Shown here piece by piece: positions 62,812 through 64,000 of a stretch of 64,000 bases of DNA; positions within the stretch are counted from its first letter, which is position 1, and each line of letters opens with the position of its first letter. The translations under genes were made by a program, and so were the position numbers. Location of the stretch: NCBI RefSeq assembly GCF_008014675.1, contig NZ_VOXD01000025.1, forward strand, positions 1 through 64,000, in the 5' to 3' direction. Source of the stretch: Neolewinella aurantiaca (GTDB taxonomy: Bacteria; Bacteroidota; Bacteroidia; Chitinophagales; Saprospiraceae). The notes beneath the pieces are model-generated. The model did no database searches. It saw only the letters and a list, made by a program, of their open reading frames with translations, and was not told where the DNA came from.

Positions 62812-62829
62812 GCACCTGCGGCCGCGCCC
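62812..62829 (+). repeat. Dispersed 18-base motif, copy 18
   Basis: GCACCTGCGGCCGCGCCC is an exact match, intergenic between the glyS stop and the hflX start, 106 bases upstream of hflX. Confidence 0.75.
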
Positions 62830-62850
62830 GAGAAAGCCGCTGCCATCAAG

Positions 62851-62888
62851 CAATCAGGCTGCTGCAATTTCTTGCAGCAGCCTGATTG
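62851..62888 (-). terminator. Terminator hairpin of glyS
   Basis: A perfect 17-bp stem (62851-62867 with 62872-62888) with a TTTC loop lies just after glyS. No strong T-run follows on the minus strand. Confidence 0.75.
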
Positions 62889-62910
62889 TTACACTAAACG
62901 CTGAATGCTC

Positions 62911-64000
62911 TTACTGAGCAGCAGCCAGCAGGTTAGCCATATCCACTTTAGGGCCGATGAAGGCCGCGAGATCTTCGATCTTGATCCGGGTCTGCTCCAG
63001 TGTGTCGCGATCACGGACGGTAACGGTTCCTTTGTTCTCGCCTTCTTCGATGGTATCGAAATCGACGGTGATACAGAAAGGTGTACCTACCGCATCCTGA
63101 CGGCGGTAGAGTTTACCGATGGCTCCGGTGTCATCGTACTGTACGTCGAAGCGGAAGCGGAGATCGTTGAAGATGTCTTTAGCGACCTTCACGATTTCCG
63201 GATTGTTACGCTTTAGCGGCATAATTGCAGCCTTGATAGGGGCCAGTGCAGGGTGGAGTTTCATGACATCGCGGACGTTATTCTCATCGTCCTGCCCGGG
63301 TACCGTTTCGGTACGCAGCGCGTGACTCATTGCGGCGAGGAAAAGGCGATCAGCACCGATGGATGTTTCGAGAACATAGGGGACATAACTCTCTTTCGTT
63401 TGCGGATCGTGGTACGTCATTTTTTTGCCGGATAGCTCCATGTGAGCACCGAGGTCGAAGTCGGTACGACTGTGAATACCTTCAAGTTCCTTGAAGCCGA
63501 AGGGGAAGTCGAACTGGATATCTACGGCTGCATCGGCGTAGTGTGCCAGGTTATCGTGGTCGTGGAAGCGGAGTTTTTCCTCCGGGTGACCAAGTGCACG
63601 GTGCCACTTCATGCGGGTCTCCTTCCATTTGTTGTACCACTCCATTTGGGTCCCTGGCTTGATGAAGAACTGCATCTCCATCTGTTCGAACTCCCGCATG
63701 CGGAAGATGAACTGGCGGGCGACGATCTCGTTCCGGAAAGCTTTACCAATCTGCGCGATACCGAAGGGTAGTTTCTGGCGCGTGCTCTTCTGCACGTTGA
63801 GGAAGTTGACGAAGATACCCTGAGCCGTTTCCGGGCGGAGGTACAGCTTGCCCTCCTCTCCTGCGATGTTGCCGAGCTGGGTGGAGAACATGAGGTTGAA
63901 CTGGCGCACGTCTGTCCAGTCCGCCGCGCCGCTCTCCGGGTCTTTGATTTCCAGGTCGATGAGCATTTGCCGGAGCTCCTCCATATTGCCATCAGTCATG
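62911..64000 (-). CDS. glyS: Glycyl-tRNA synthetase (3' part; N-terminus beyond the window)
   Basis: The C-terminal 362 residues of a class II, dimeric (eukaryote/archaeal-like) glycyl-tRNA synthetase are present; the frame runs off the right edge and about 130-150 N-terminal residues are missing. Visible are RPETAQGIFVNFLNV, motif 2 in FRNEIVARQFIFRMREFEQMEMQFF, and motif 3 in IGADRLFLAAM, followed by the anticodon-binding domain ending LAAFIGPKVDMANLL. It attaches glycine to tRNA-Gly in the cytoplasm. The Met at 63999 is probably internal. Confidence 0.93.
   Translation of the reverse strand, partial: MTDGNMEELRQMLIDLEIKDPESGAADWTDVRQFNLMFSTQLGNIAGEEGKLYLRPETAQGIFVNFLNVQKSTRQKLPFGIAQIGKAFRNEIVARQFIFRMREFEQMEMQFFIKPGTQMEWYNKWKETRMKWHRALGHPEEKLRFHDHDNLAHYADAAVDIQFDFPFGFKELEGIHSRTDFDLGAHMELSGKKMTYHDPQTKESYVPYVLETSIGADRLFLAAMSHALRTETVPGQDDENNVRDVMKLHPALAPIKAAIMPLKRNNPEIVKVAKDIFNDLRFRFDVQYDDTGAIGKLYRRQDAVGTPFCITVDFDTIEEGENKGTVTVRDRDTLEQTRIKIEDLAAFIGPKVDMANLLAAAQ

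Overview
The window comes from a Bacteroidota chromosome, most likely of the Saprospiria/Lewinella type. This is inferred from several things read directly in the sequence: PorX, the response regulator of the type IX secretion system (T9SS); three probable T9SS cargo proteins with type A or type B C-terminal sorting domains; TAnnTTTG-like promoter boxes; fairly GC-rich coding sequence with weak Shine-Dalgarno sites; and housekeeping genes arranged in short mixed-strand operons. No rRNA, tRNA, CRISPR array, prophage or insertion sequence was seen.

Layout. 1-767 holds no convincing gene. 0.77-4.6 kb carries pdhA, a YfgM-like TPR membrane protein and an HMG-CoA synthase. 5-13 kb carries a VOC protein, a CtpA-type protease, a GrpB-family protein, two rhodaneses, an LpxR-like lipid A deacylase, an RsmI-like methyltransferase and a DUF5723 outer-membrane protein. 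12.8-16.4 kb is a polyferredoxin plus flavoprotein electron-transfer pair. 16.7-25.6 kb carries a lipoprotein, clpX, clpP, a large secreted animal-type haem peroxidase, eno and carA. 25.8-29.2 kb carries a GT39 glycosyltransferase overlapping a PAP2 phosphatase, a lipoprotein and a HAD hydrolase. 29.4-35.8 kb is a secretion-themed stretch: a T9SS type B protein, a T9SS type A protein, a collagen-like/S74 self-processing surface protein and then porX. 35.8-41.6 kb carries a DUF421 membrane protein, a YfcC-family carrier, a GCS2-CBS fusion and a di-haem cytochrome c. 41.9-46.3 kb is an efflux operon (adaptor, MacB-like permease, TolC) without its ATPase. 46.4-50.1 kb is the fadA/fadN beta-oxidation pair. 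50.6-51.3 kb is a small-protein/HNH-nuclease pair. 51.5-55.5 kb carries an arylsulfotransferase-like lipoprotein, a P-loop sulfotransferase and a second GT39 enzyme. 55.7-64 kb carries a CBS protein, sucD, a DivIC-like protein, rlmB, feoA-feoB, hflX and the 3' part of glyS.

The most unusual signal is not a gene. An 18-base bipartite word, GCACCYGCG-NNN-SCGCCC, occurs about 18 times (12 exact, 6 near-exact) in both orientations. It sits mostly in the short gaps upstream of start codons. Three copies lie inside or against signal-peptide coding sequence, and three pairs are inverted. I know of no described element that matches it. It could be a regulatory or nucleoid-protein site, a DNA-uptake-like word, or a tiny mobile repeat. 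Other structured non-coding DNA lies at 7553-7805 (nested and tandemly duplicated hairpins), 44732-44803, 47630-47691 and 50283-50349.
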